Assembly: GCF_937910895.1 (NCBI RefSeq)
Contig: NZ_CALEMI010000160.1
Location: 62,001-126,000, forward strand
DNA length: 64,000 nt
Reading direction: 5' to 3'
DNA from: an uncultured Dokdonia sp.
GTDB taxonomy: Bacteria > Bacteroidota > Bacteroidia > Flavobacteriales > Flavobacteriaceae
Under the pieces are notes generated by a model. The model was given only the letters and a program-made list of their open reading frames with translations. It did not search any database and was not told the origin of the DNA. The first letter of the stretch is position 1. Each line of letters begins with the position of its first letter. Positions 42,493 to 51,565 of this stretch are shown here, piece after piece. The position numbers and the translations under genes are program-made.

Positions 42493-42888
42493 TTATTTAA
42501 AAGCAGCTACGGCCTGTGCTACTACTTTTTTACTATTTCCGACAAATATTTGGTTATCCACAAGCATTACTGGTCGTTTTAAAAATGTATAGTGTTCTAA
42601 AATAAGATTTTTATAATCCTTTTCAGAGAGCGTCTGTTGGTTCAAATTACGCTGACGATATAGTTGTGCTCTTTTACTAAAAAGTGCTTCATAGCTTCCT
42701 GTGAGGGCATACATCGCATCTAATTGATCTTCTGTAATGGCTTCGGTTTTTATATCCTGCAATTGCACATTACTATCTGGGTTAATTTCTTGTATAATAC
42801 GTTGACAGGTATTACACGTAGAGAGATGGTATATTTTTTTCAAAATAGAATAGGTGTTATGAGTGTTTACATAGCAAAATTCGGTCAT
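42493..42888 (-). CDS. ArsC/Spx-family protein
   Basis: 131 aa, or about 116 if a TTG at 42843 (KKIYHLSTCNTC follows) is the true start. The family opens with this CxxC-type STCNTCQ motif. LKRPVMLVDNQIFVGNSKKVV near the end fits the RPVMLVD region. Members are arsenate reductases or Spx-like redox regulators; the extra N-terminal 15 residues do not look family-like. Confidence 0.8.
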   Translation of the reverse strand: MTEFCYVNTHNTYSILKKIYHLSTCNTCQRIIQEINPDSNVQLQDIKTEAITEDQLDAMYALTGSYEALFSKRAQLYRQRNLNQQTLSEKDYKNLILEHYTFLKRPVMLVDNQIFVGNSKKVVAQAVAAFK

Positions 42889-42928
42889 TTATTATGAAAT
42901 AAACTACTTTTAATAAAAAAATCACGCC

Positions 42929-43387
42929 ATGCTTTACGACTTTGATATTTGCCAAAAAAATCGAAAATTGCTTCATAACCTTATGGAGAGACTCTCTACT
43001 GAACAACTTACTGTAATTCCTAAAGGGTATAATAATAATATCCTGTGGAATATTGGACACACCATAGCTACACAACAATTGCTAGTATATGGGCTGTCTG
43101 GAGAAGACATTCGGGTTCCAAAACACATTATTGATCTTTATAAAAAAGGAACCAAACCTGAGAAGCCTGCAACTATAGAAGAAATAGATGAGATAAAATC
43201 TTTACTATTTTCAACAATAACACAATTAGAGAAAGATTACAGTAATGGTCTTTTTACATCATTTAAAACATATACGTTAAGTACAAGTGGGGGTACACTC
43301 CGTAAGGTAGAAGACGCGATTGCCTTTAATAATTTTCACGAAGGGTTACATCTTGGATATTCGATGGCATTAATCAGAGCTATTTAA
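42929..43387 (+). CDS. DinB family protein
   Basis: 152 aa, a four-helix bundle. The metal-binding His pattern is visible in ILWNIGHTIATQQLLVYG and FNNFHEGLHLGYSM. DinB-like proteins are metal-dependent hydrolase or thiol-transfer folds (bacillithiol or mycothiol S-transferase relatives). It is divergent from the ArsC-like gene with a 40-base spacer. Confidence 0.85.
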   Translation: MLYDFDICQKNRKLLHNLMERLSTEQLTVIPKGYNNNILWNIGHTIATQQLLVYGLSGEDIRVPKHIIDLYKKGTKPEKPATIEEIDEIKSLLFSTITQLEKDYSNGLFTSFKTYTLSTSGGTLRKVEDAIAFNNFHEGLHLGYSMALIRAI

Positions 43388-43444
43388 AATACATAGCCTA
43401 AAAACGCTATATATACTAAAACATATATTCTTTTTAATGTATTA

Positions 43445-43478
43445 AAAAACCCATCACTATTTCCAGTGATGGGTTTTT
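43445..43478. terminator. Bidirectional intrinsic terminator
   Basis: AAAAACCCATCACT (43445-43458) and AGTGATGGGTTTTT (43465-43478) are exact complements, with A/T runs on both sides, between the convergent DinB and T9SS cargo genes. Confidence 0.9.
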
Positions 43479-43506
43479 CTCTTATTGTATTAAGATATAT
43501 AATGAA

Positions 43507-46500
43507 TTACATCTTAAGTACTCTGTAAACTCCTACTTTTCCGTTTGTAGTTACTTGCATTAGGTATGCTCCTTTTGCCATAGTACTTACATTTAATTGG
43601 TAGTTAGATAATCCATCTACTTTTTGTTGAAGAACTTTCTGACCTAATAAGTTAAAGATAGTAATGTCTTCGATAGCAGTTCTTGCATCTAAAGTAATTA
43701 CATCTTGTGCTGGATTAGGATAGAAGCTAAATCCTTCTAATGTATTATCATCAGTAGATAACGCTTCTTCACATGTAACTGCCATTGTGAAGTTACCGTT
43801 ATTTCCTCCAAATCCTTCTACCATAATCGTATAAGAATTTCCTACAGTTGCTGTAAACGTGAGTAATGATTGTAATGTTCCACAACCATCATCATCAGTT
43901 GCGATTTCATTTATAAGATTACACTCATCATCAAATACTCTTAATAATGAATCATAATCCGTACCACTACATAATGATAATGTTACATTCTGTGCTGTTT
44001 CTGGAGTTATATATGTATAGAATACATCTCCTGATGGATTAGATCCTGAATCGTTAGCATTTGTTGTTGCTCCTGTTACTGTATCACCACAGATAACTTC
44101 AATTGCGTTTTCACAATCATCATTTGCTGGTGGTAAGAAGTATAAGAAATCTATAGATACATATACACTAAAATCATCTGCTGTACATCCAGCTTGGATA
44201 TAGAATGTATAGAAGTTACCGTCTACAAATGGTCCTGTTGCTGTATCAAATGTATCTACAAGTGTGTTTCCTGTAGCAATAGCTCCAGCATCACCTTGAG
44301 GTACTCCTACATCTTGAATCTCCCAGTTATAACCAAATGCAGCCATAGGCATAGACCAAGATAGATCTACAGATCCTGGTAAGAAGTTGTTAGCTACAAG
44401 ATCAAATGGTGCAAAACATGTAGGACAATCTCCTGTTACAGTTCCTGTCTCAACGTTGTTAGCTACATCTCCAGTAGCAACTTCAGCAAAGTTTGCATCT
44501 AATATTCTATAAGAAACTTCCCCAGGGAATCCTCCACCGTCTACAAATACAGTCGTAATATCATCTCCTGGAAGTATTTCAAATTGTAAATTTCCTTGAG
44601 ATCCATCACTATCAGGAGCATCATCTAAAGAAACATCATTTAAGGCAAGAACCCCATTTCTAAAGACATCCATAATAGCACCATTCCAACCATCACCGAA
44701 TGAATCATTCATTTCTAGTGTGTAAGAACAATCTCCTGGAGGTGCCATTGTTGTAAATGCTAAAGGTCCAGCAGTATTACTTACATCATCTGCAGCACAA
44801 TTTGCCGTTACATAATATTCATATTCTGTTCCTGGATCTAGTGCAGTAAGCATGAATGAATTTGTTGTAATTCCAGTCTCCATAGTACCTGTTCCTAAAT
44901 CAAATCCTAATGGTCCCCACTCTACCGTAAATTCTGGTGCAGCAGGATCATTATTATCCGTCCAGCTTAAATCAGCTGACATATCAGTTACGTTATCTAC
45001 CATTAAATCAGATGGCGCGAAACATGAGGGACAATCTGCGGTAAGCGTATTTGGCTCAATGTTCATATCTACATTTCCTGCTCCAACTACATTTCCTTCT
45101 GCGTCTAGTATTCTATAAGAAACTTCTCCAGGGAATCCTCCACCGTCTACAAATACTGTAGTTACATCTGCTGTAGAGTTTACTGGGAACGTAAGGAATC
45201 CTTGTGCTCCATTATTGTCTGGATCATCATCTAAAGAAACATCATCTAAAACAACGATACCATCCACAAGAACATCCATAATCGCTCCATTCCATCCGTC
45301 TCCGAAAGAATCATTCATTTCAAGTGTATACTCACACATTAAGCAAGCACCACCTTCATCCACTCTATCTACAAGAATTGGGTTAGAAAAATCATAACAT
45401 CCATCTAGGTCAGCTACGTTTTGCCCTACTTCAAGTCCCGTAATTCCATCTTCATAACGGATACTCCAGATAGCACATACACCAACTCCAGCATCATCTA
45501 AATCAAACGGAGGTGCCATAGGCAATCCTAAGATTTCTCCAGTGGCATTGTCTGTAATTACCCATCCACTATTGGTTCCTGTTTGATTACCTACAATAGT
45601 AACATCTATAGGGTCTGGCATCATATCTCCAACACAAATATTAGCTTCTGTATTACCAGAACCTGTAATTTCTATGGCTGCGGCATCTACAGCACAATCA
45701 CTGTAAGCTGCAATTTGGAAAGGTCCAAAGCCTCCGCCTCCCCATTCCCAAACGCGAATGTAAAGTGTTGCTCCCCCTTCTTGACCAACTAAATCAACTA
45801 GAGAAAATAAGCCATTTCCGTCGTCGTCGTCACATTCAACTTCAACTAAAGCTCCTATTTCTCCACTATATATAGACATTCCTGTATCAGTGATTCCGCC
45901 AGCGGTATCAACTTCAATTGATACTTGCCCTGTACTAGGAACAGCTACCGTAAACCAAACATCGGCTCCACCATAGTTCCCACAAGAAGGGTCATCTATT
46001 GCTGTATCAGTAGCACTTACGTTAGAAGCTGTTAAAGGAAAATCTGTAAATACAGATCCTACTGTTAATGGTAATGCTCCTTCTGGATCGTCATTTGCAG
46101 GTGGAGGTGTATAGTATGCAGACATTTGGAAAGTTCCAAGAGAACCTCCATTCCATTCCCATACTCTAGCATATAATACTTCTCCAGGTGTTCTGCCATC
46201 TAAATCTACAAGAGAGAATAAGCCTACACCACCGTCATCATTACATGCTACTTCAACAAGTGCCCCAGGAGTCCCTTCATAAACACTAATAGCAGTATCT
46301 GTAATAGAGCCATCATCTTCTTGAGATTCTACAGAAACAGAACCACTATCTGGAACTACAAAGCTATACCATAAATCTGCTTCAGTAAAGTTTCCACAAG
46401 AAGGATCATCAATAACAGTTGCTGTTGCCTCTGTATTGTCTGCAATCACTGGGAAATCTCCAAATACTTCTCCTACAGTTAAACTTGCTGCAGTGTCAGG

Positions 46501-47211
46501 ATCATCATTAAGTGGTGGTGGTGCACAGCTACCGTATAAAAATTGAGCAATAAGTTCTACGTTTGCTCCCGTAAGATCTTCTATTTCTAAGCTTACAATA
46601 GGTTCTGCAGCTAAAATTCCAACAAATACTGGCCCTGTGCTAGTCACATCGGCAGTTACTGTGTCTATTAAACCTCCTGCGCCTATCACTCTAATATCTA
46701 CACTGGATCCTCCAACAAGAGAATATAAGTCAAAACCTGTACTTGTTACAGGATCAACACCAGTGAAGGTAACAATTGTAAAATCAGCAAAGGTATTAGA
46801 ACCAACTGCTGGATCAACTGTGCCAAAACCATCACTAGGATCTAAATAAACAGTTACGTTTCCAGGAGTGTTTGCACTAATCTCAAACCCTTCTTGTAAT
46901 TCGCCAGGAGGATAACAGGTATCTCCAGCAGAACTTAAAATTTCTCCACATCCTATAAGAGCTCCAGGACCTCCTGCAAAATCTTCTAGTGTTAACATAG
47001 CACCATCTGAACAGTTTGCTAGATAGTCTACTCTATCATCAAATACAGTGACATTTGCACCTCTAGCATTAATAGAGGCAACATAGCCTTCGGGTTTTTC
47101 AGTAATTACCTCAACACGCAAACCAGCGTCTACATACTCTGTAATCGTAGGAGGATTTTGCCCAAATGCCGCGACAGCAAAAAGACATAGTAATAATGTA
47201 ATTTTTTTCAT
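43507..47211 (-). CDS. T9SS cargo protein with repeated domains (1234 aa)
   Basis: Signal peptide KKITLLLCLFAVAAFGQ. Near 240-500 are two copies of a domain starting NDDPxxAxxLTVGxVFxDFP, and a related NDDCENAIEVICGDTV segment lies near 1030. Two copies of an EMNDSFGDGWNGAIMDV block (about 635 and 840) are each followed by VFVDGGGFPGEVSYRILD. A fibronectin-type-III-like piece (LSWTDNNDPAAPEFTVEWG) lies between. The C-terminus is a T9SS sorting domain: GFSFYPNPAQDVITLDA, ITIFNLLGQKVLQQKV and KGAYLMQVTT. Secreted or surface-bound, possibly adhesive or glycan-binding. DNA repeats inside suggest domain duplication. Confidence 0.9.
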   Translation of the reverse strand: MKKITLLLCLFAVAAFGQNPPTITEYVDAGLRVEVITEKPEGYVASINARGANVTVFDDRVDYLANCSDGAMLTLEDFAGGPGALIGCGEILSSAGDTCYPPGELQEGFEISANTPGNVTVYLDPSDGFGTVDPAVGSNTFADFTIVTFTGVDPVTSTGFDLYSLVGGSSVDIRVIGAGGLIDTVTADVTSTGPVFVGILAAEPIVSLEIEDLTGANVELIAQFLYGSCAPPPLNDDPDTAASLTVGEVFGDFPVIADNTEATATVIDDPSCGNFTEADLWYSFVVPDSGSVSVESQEDDGSITDTAISVYEGTPGALVEVACNDDGGVGLFSLVDLDGRTPGEVLYARVWEWNGGSLGTFQMSAYYTPPPANDDPEGALPLTVGSVFTDFPLTASNVSATDTAIDDPSCGNYGGADVWFTVAVPSTGQVSIEVDTAGGITDTGMSIYSGEIGALVEVECDDDDGNGLFSLVDLVGQEGGATLYIRVWEWGGGGFGPFQIAAYSDCAVDAAAIEITGSGNTEANICVGDMMPDPIDVTIVGNQTGTNSGWVITDNATGEILGLPMAPPFDLDDAGVGVCAIWSIRYEDGITGLEVGQNVADLDGCYDFSNPILVDRVDEGGACLMCEYTLEMNDSFGDGWNGAIMDVLVDGIVVLDDVSLDDDPDNNGAQGFLTFPVNSTADVTTVFVDGGGFPGEVSYRILDAEGNVVGAGNVDMNIEPNTLTADCPSCFAPSDLMVDNVTDMSADLSWTDNNDPAAPEFTVEWGPLGFDLGTGTMETGITTNSFMLTALDPGTEYEYYVTANCAADDVSNTAGPLAFTTMAPPGDCSYTLEMNDSFGDGWNGAIMDVFRNGVLALNDVSLDDAPDSDGSQGNLQFEILPGDDITTVFVDGGGFPGEVSYRILDANFAEVATGDVANNVETGTVTGDCPTCFAPFDLVANNFLPGSVDLSWSMPMAAFGYNWEIQDVGVPQGDAGAIATGNTLVDTFDTATGPFVDGNFYTFYIQAGCTADDFSVYVSIDFLYFLPPANDDCENAIEVICGDTVTGATTNANDSGSNPSGDVFYTYITPETAQNVTLSLCSGTDYDSLLRVFDDECNLINEIATDDDGCGTLQSLLTFTATVGNSYTIMVEGFGGNNGNFTMAVTCEEALSTDDNTLEGFSFYPNPAQDVITLDARTAIEDITIFNLLGQKVLQQKVDGLSNYQLNVSTMAKGAYLMQVTTNGKVGVYRVLKM
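44503..44550. repeat. 48-bp internal DNA repeat, copy A
   Basis: Matches 45109-45156 with one mismatch; both encode the VFVDGGGFPGEVSYRI block of the T9SS cargo protein. Unit spacing is 606 bases. Confidence 0.8.
45109..45156. repeat. 48-bp internal DNA repeat, copy B
   Basis: Partner of 44503-44550, one mismatch over 48 bases. Confidence 0.8.
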
Positions 47212-47755
47212 GTTTGGTTTATTTTTAAAGTGAACACGTATTAAAATACGGACTCAAAAGATAAATACTTTGAACCTTTTTTAAGAAAAATGCAACGTAT
47301 TTTCGATGAGCGACACTTATTAGTCGCTATATAACATAATATTTTGTAAAAATGTAGCAATATTAACACAAAAGAAAGCGTTGCTTCAATTATTCCCTGT
47401 TTTTTGATTGTAATAAAACCTTTTTGCGACGCTGTTTGAACTATTATTTAGAAATAAAATCATTTCATCCTGTATTCTTTTGATAGTTACACTTTAGAGA
47501 TAACATATTTTATCCTTACTTTAGAATTTATCGTAGATACACGCTTTTTCTCCATTTTTACTATAATATCGTTATTTGTTTTATACGCTTTCGCGAAAGC
47601 GTAATTATGACAGACCCCTCATAACAAAAATTTTAATTTCACATAAATGACTTCTAGCAATTGCTTTGCTTTGAGGCGAGTTTAGTTGTACTTTTAAGGA
47701 GAAAAAGTTGTGACTTTACATCAACTTTGATTTCTTAATACGTTATAAATCGTCT
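47212..47755. other. 544-base divergent spacer
   Basis: No gene is seen. It holds the palindrome CGTATT-AA-AATACG (47237-47250), a stem AGCGAC...GTCGCT (47309-47328), and the dispersed palindrome at 47584-47603. The stems are in the leader direction of the T9SS cargo gene. Promoter elements for either gene could not be assigned with confidence. Confidence 0.5.
47584..47603. repeat. Dispersed palindrome TACGCTTTCGCGAAAGCGTA, copy 11 (intergenic)
   Basis: Full 20-base palindrome about 150 bases before the cystathionine gamma-synthase-type gene. Confidence 0.9.
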
Positions 47756-48898
47756 ATGAAATTTAACACCAAAACAATACACGGAGGTCAGAAACCTGAC
47801 AAAGCGTATGGCGCTGTGATGCCTCCCATATATCAGACATCTACGTATGCACAGTCTACTCCAGGAGGTCATAAGGGATATGAGTATAGTAGATCACACA
47901 ACCCCACTAGACATGCCCTAGAAAAAGCTTTTGCAAGTATAGAAAATGGAAATTATGGACTTGCGTTTGGGTCTGGTCTTGCCGCAATTGACGCTGTCAT
48001 AAAACTCTTACAAGTTGGGGATGAAGTGATCTCAACAAACGATCTTTATGGGGGTACCTATCGCTTATTTACAAAGATATTTGAAGGATTTGGAATTACA
48101 TTTCACTTTATTGGTATGGAAAACGCAAATAATATCGAAGCGTATATTACCAAAAAAACAAAGCTTATTTGGGTAGAAACTCCTACCAACCCCATGATGA
48201 ACATCATAGATATTAAAGCGGTAGCGGCGGTAGCTAAAAAACATGAGCTTCTTCTTGCGGTAGATAATACGTTTGCAACACCCTATTTACAACAACCATT
48301 AGATTTGGGAGCAGATATTGTCATGCACAGCGCCACAAAGTATATAGGAGGACACAGCGATCTTGTGATGGGAGCACTTGTTGTTAAAGACCAAGAACTC
48401 TCTGAAAGGCTTTATTTTATTCAAAATGCAAGTGGTGCTATATGTGGTCCTCAAGATAGTTTTCTTGCTTTGAGAGGTATAAAAACACTCCATGTGCGTA
48501 TGCAACGTCACTGTGAAAACGGAAAAGCAATTGCACATTTCTTAAAAACACACCCTAAAATAGATAAGGTATATTGGCCTGGCTTTGAAGATCATCCAAA
48601 TCACCATATTGCTAAAGAACAAATGAGTGATTTTGGAGGGATGATTTCATTTACCACAAAAGAAGATTCTTATGAAGGTGCCGTAAAAGTTGTAGAAAAA
48701 TTAAAGGTATTTACGCTAGCCGAAAGTCTGGGTGGTGTTGAGTCTCTTGCGGGTCATCCTGCCTCTATGACACATGCATCCATTCCAAAAGAGGAGCGGG
48801 AGAAAACAGGTGTGAAGGACTCTTTAGTTCGTTTAAGCGTCGGTATAGAAGATATAGAGGATCTTATTGCAGATCTAAAACAAGCATTAAATGAATAA
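47756..48898 (+). CDS. Cystathionine gamma-synthase/lyase family PLP enzyme
   Basis: 380 aa. PLP motif MHSATKYIGGHSDLVMGA with the Schiff-base Lys near 195, N-terminal IHGGQKPDKAYGAVMPPIYQTSTY, and C-terminal SLGGVESLAGHPASMTHA and RLSVGIEDIEDLIADL. It transfers or cleaves homocysteine/cysteine C-S bonds in methionine or cysteine metabolism; synthase and lyase cannot be told apart by sequence alone. Start choice is supported by family-like N-terminus. Confidence 0.93.
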   Translation: MKFNTKTIHGGQKPDKAYGAVMPPIYQTSTYAQSTPGGHKGYEYSRSHNPTRHALEKAFASIENGNYGLAFGSGLAAIDAVIKLLQVGDEVISTNDLYGGTYRLFTKIFEGFGITFHFIGMENANNIEAYITKKTKLIWVETPTNPMMNIIDIKAVAAVAKKHELLLAVDNTFATPYLQQPLDLGADIVMHSATKYIGGHSDLVMGALVVKDQELSERLYFIQNASGAICGPQDSFLALRGIKTLHVRMQRHCENGKAIAHFLKTHPKIDKVYWPGFEDHPNHHIAKEQMSDFGGMISFTTKEDSYEGAVKVVEKLKVFTLAESLGGVESLAGHPASMTHASIPKEEREKTGVKDSLVRLSVGIEDIEDLIADLKQALNE

Positions 48899-48921
48899 GC
48901 TACTATCATTGATCACAAAAG

Positions 48922-48957
48922 AAAATGGCTTCCAAAATCAAACTTGGAAGCCATTTT
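48922..48957. terminator. Bidirectional intrinsic terminator
   Basis: AAAATGGCTTCCAA (48922-48935) pairs exactly with TTGGAAGCCATTTT (48944-48957) between convergent genes, followed by further Ts. Confidence 0.9.
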
Positions 48958-48970
48958 TTATGTTTGTGGG

Positions 48971-49011
48971 TACGCTTTCGCGAACTTGCCTGCCGGATAG
49001 GCAGAAGCATA
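48971..49011. repeat. Dispersed palindrome split by a 21-bp second element
   Basis: TACGCTTTCGCGAA (48971-48984) is followed by a 21-base inverted repeat (48985-49005) that begins CTTGCCTGCCGG, then AGCATA. Removing the 21 bases restores the 20-base palindrome except for one base. The insert agrees with that at 33511-33531 at 16 of 21 positions. Confidence 0.75.
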
Positions 49012-49021
49012 CTTCATCATC

Positions 49022-49846
49022 TTATTCTATATAGTAGATATACCCAAAATTTAACCAAAATATCCAGTCATTGGCACGATTTACGGGTCTAGGGTCAGGA
49101 TTCAATCCATCTACCCAGTTGGATGTATAATAATGCCATCTTGCATCCAATACCAAATCACTAAGCGGAGCTAATTTATATCTAATCCCTGCACTCCATG
49201 TAATTGCCCAAGTAGAGCCTGGTCTGTCATCGATACCACTATTATTTTGTCCTTCTCCCTGCGCAAATCCAGGAAAAAGTGTAGGGGCAAGTTCACCACT
49301 AAAAGGATTTATAAATTGTCCTTGGATATCCCCTAATTCTGAAGTAGCCACGGGATCATAAGACACAAAGTGAACTCCAAGGCTTACATAGGGCGCTACT
49401 CTGTAAGCACCCGCCGAAAAATCTCTGATACTCATCGGAAAGTATTCTAGCTGCGATCCTATTTCAAAGACCTGAGCTTTTCCTTTATGACCTCTAAGTT
49501 GTAATCCTCCTAAATCGTTATCTTCAGATTCTTCTCCAAAGTGATCAAGATTTGTGACGTGATAATCTATTTCGTTTCTTACTTTAAAGTGATCATTAAA
49601 GTACGTATCTCTAGAATAGCAGTTACAATCTGCTCGATAAGCAAAGTTTAAATAATGTACAATTCCAATACCAAAACCGATATTTCCTCGGTTGGTATCA
49701 ACGTTATTTCGCAATCCAAAATCAGATTGAAATGCTACAGGGCCAGTGATAACGCCGACTTCATGGGAAAAGCCAAGTTGCGCTTTTAGCTCCTGTTGAG
49801 CAAAGCAAAATGAAATAATTGCCATGAGTAGGTATCTGGCTTTCAT
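49022..49846 (-). CDS. Outer-membrane beta-barrel protein (THC0290_0291-like family)
   Basis: 274 aa with a signal peptide (RYLLMAIISFCFAQQELKAQ). The mature protein has alternating strands ending in a final WIFWLNFGYIYYIE, and N-terminal FSHEVGVITGPVAFQSDFG. This barrel is widespread in Flavobacteriia and, from memory, is grouped as a THC0290_0291-type family. The gene is divergent from gdhA. A pair of Cys (DCNCYSR) is conserved-looking in the first third. Function unknown. Confidence 0.75.
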   Translation of the reverse strand: MKARYLLMAIISFCFAQQELKAQLGFSHEVGVITGPVAFQSDFGLRNNVDTNRGNIGFGIGIVHYLNFAYRADCNCYSRDTYFNDHFKVRNEIDYHVTNLDHFGEESEDNDLGGLQLRGHKGKAQVFEIGSQLEYFPMSIRDFSAGAYRVAPYVSLGVHFVSYDPVATSELGDIQGQFINPFSGELAPTLFPGFAQGEGQNNSGIDDRPGSTWAITWSAGIRYKLAPLSDLVLDARWHYYTSNWVDGLNPDPRPVNRANDWIFWLNFGYIYYIE

Positions 49847-49871
49847 GAAAATAGGTAATTTGAGACTTTAA

Positions 49872-49879
49872 CAAATATA
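49872..49879 (-). promoter_or_regulatory. Bacteroidota -7 element for the 49022 barrel gene
   Basis: Minus-strand TATATTTG, exact consensus, 25 bases before the start codon. No clear -33. Confidence 0.5.
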
Positions 49880-50002
49880 TAAAAACTAGGTTAACAGCGA
49901 AATTTTAAAGGCATAGGCTTTCAAAAAACATTAGAAATCTTTTAAAAAGACCATTATTCTTACGAATTTCAAAAAAAAAACGACTCAATTTTCAGGATAT
50001 AG

Positions 50003-50010
50003 TATATTTG
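50003..50010 (+). promoter_or_regulatory. Bacteroidota -7 element for gdhA
   Basis: TATATTTG followed by CACCC, 53 bases before the gdhA start; exact TAnnTTTG match. Confidence 0.6.
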
Positions 50011-50057
50011 CACCCTATTAAAAACGTATTTTTAATATATAAATTATCTAATACTAA

Positions 50058-51407
<1,350 letters not shown>

Positions 51408-51426
51408 CCTATAAAATATATCGTTG

Positions 51427-51458
51427 AAAATAGGCGGCATTTGTCGCCTATTTTTTTT
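51427..51458 (+). terminator. Intrinsic terminator after gdhA
   Basis: AAAATAGGCG (51427-51436) pairs with CGCCTATTTT (51445-51454), followed by a T-run to 51458. Confidence 0.88.
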
Positions 51459-51528
51459 AATCTAATTTCGCTTTAAGCGAAAAAACAGAATACCTCACTA
51501 TCTTATTTAAACACTAAGGCAATAATTG

Positions 51529-51536
51529 TATTTTTG
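51529..51536 (+). promoter_or_regulatory. -7 element in front of porZ
   Basis: TATTTTTG matches TAnnTTTG and lies 29 bases before the start. No -33 seen. Confidence 0.45.
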
Positions 51537-51565
51537 AACGGTTTAAAAAGAAGAACTAAAAACAC

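Noticed and set aside
49069-49084. TTGGCAC sigma54-like match
   Set aside because: It lies inside the 49022 barrel gene with no gene start in the right place.
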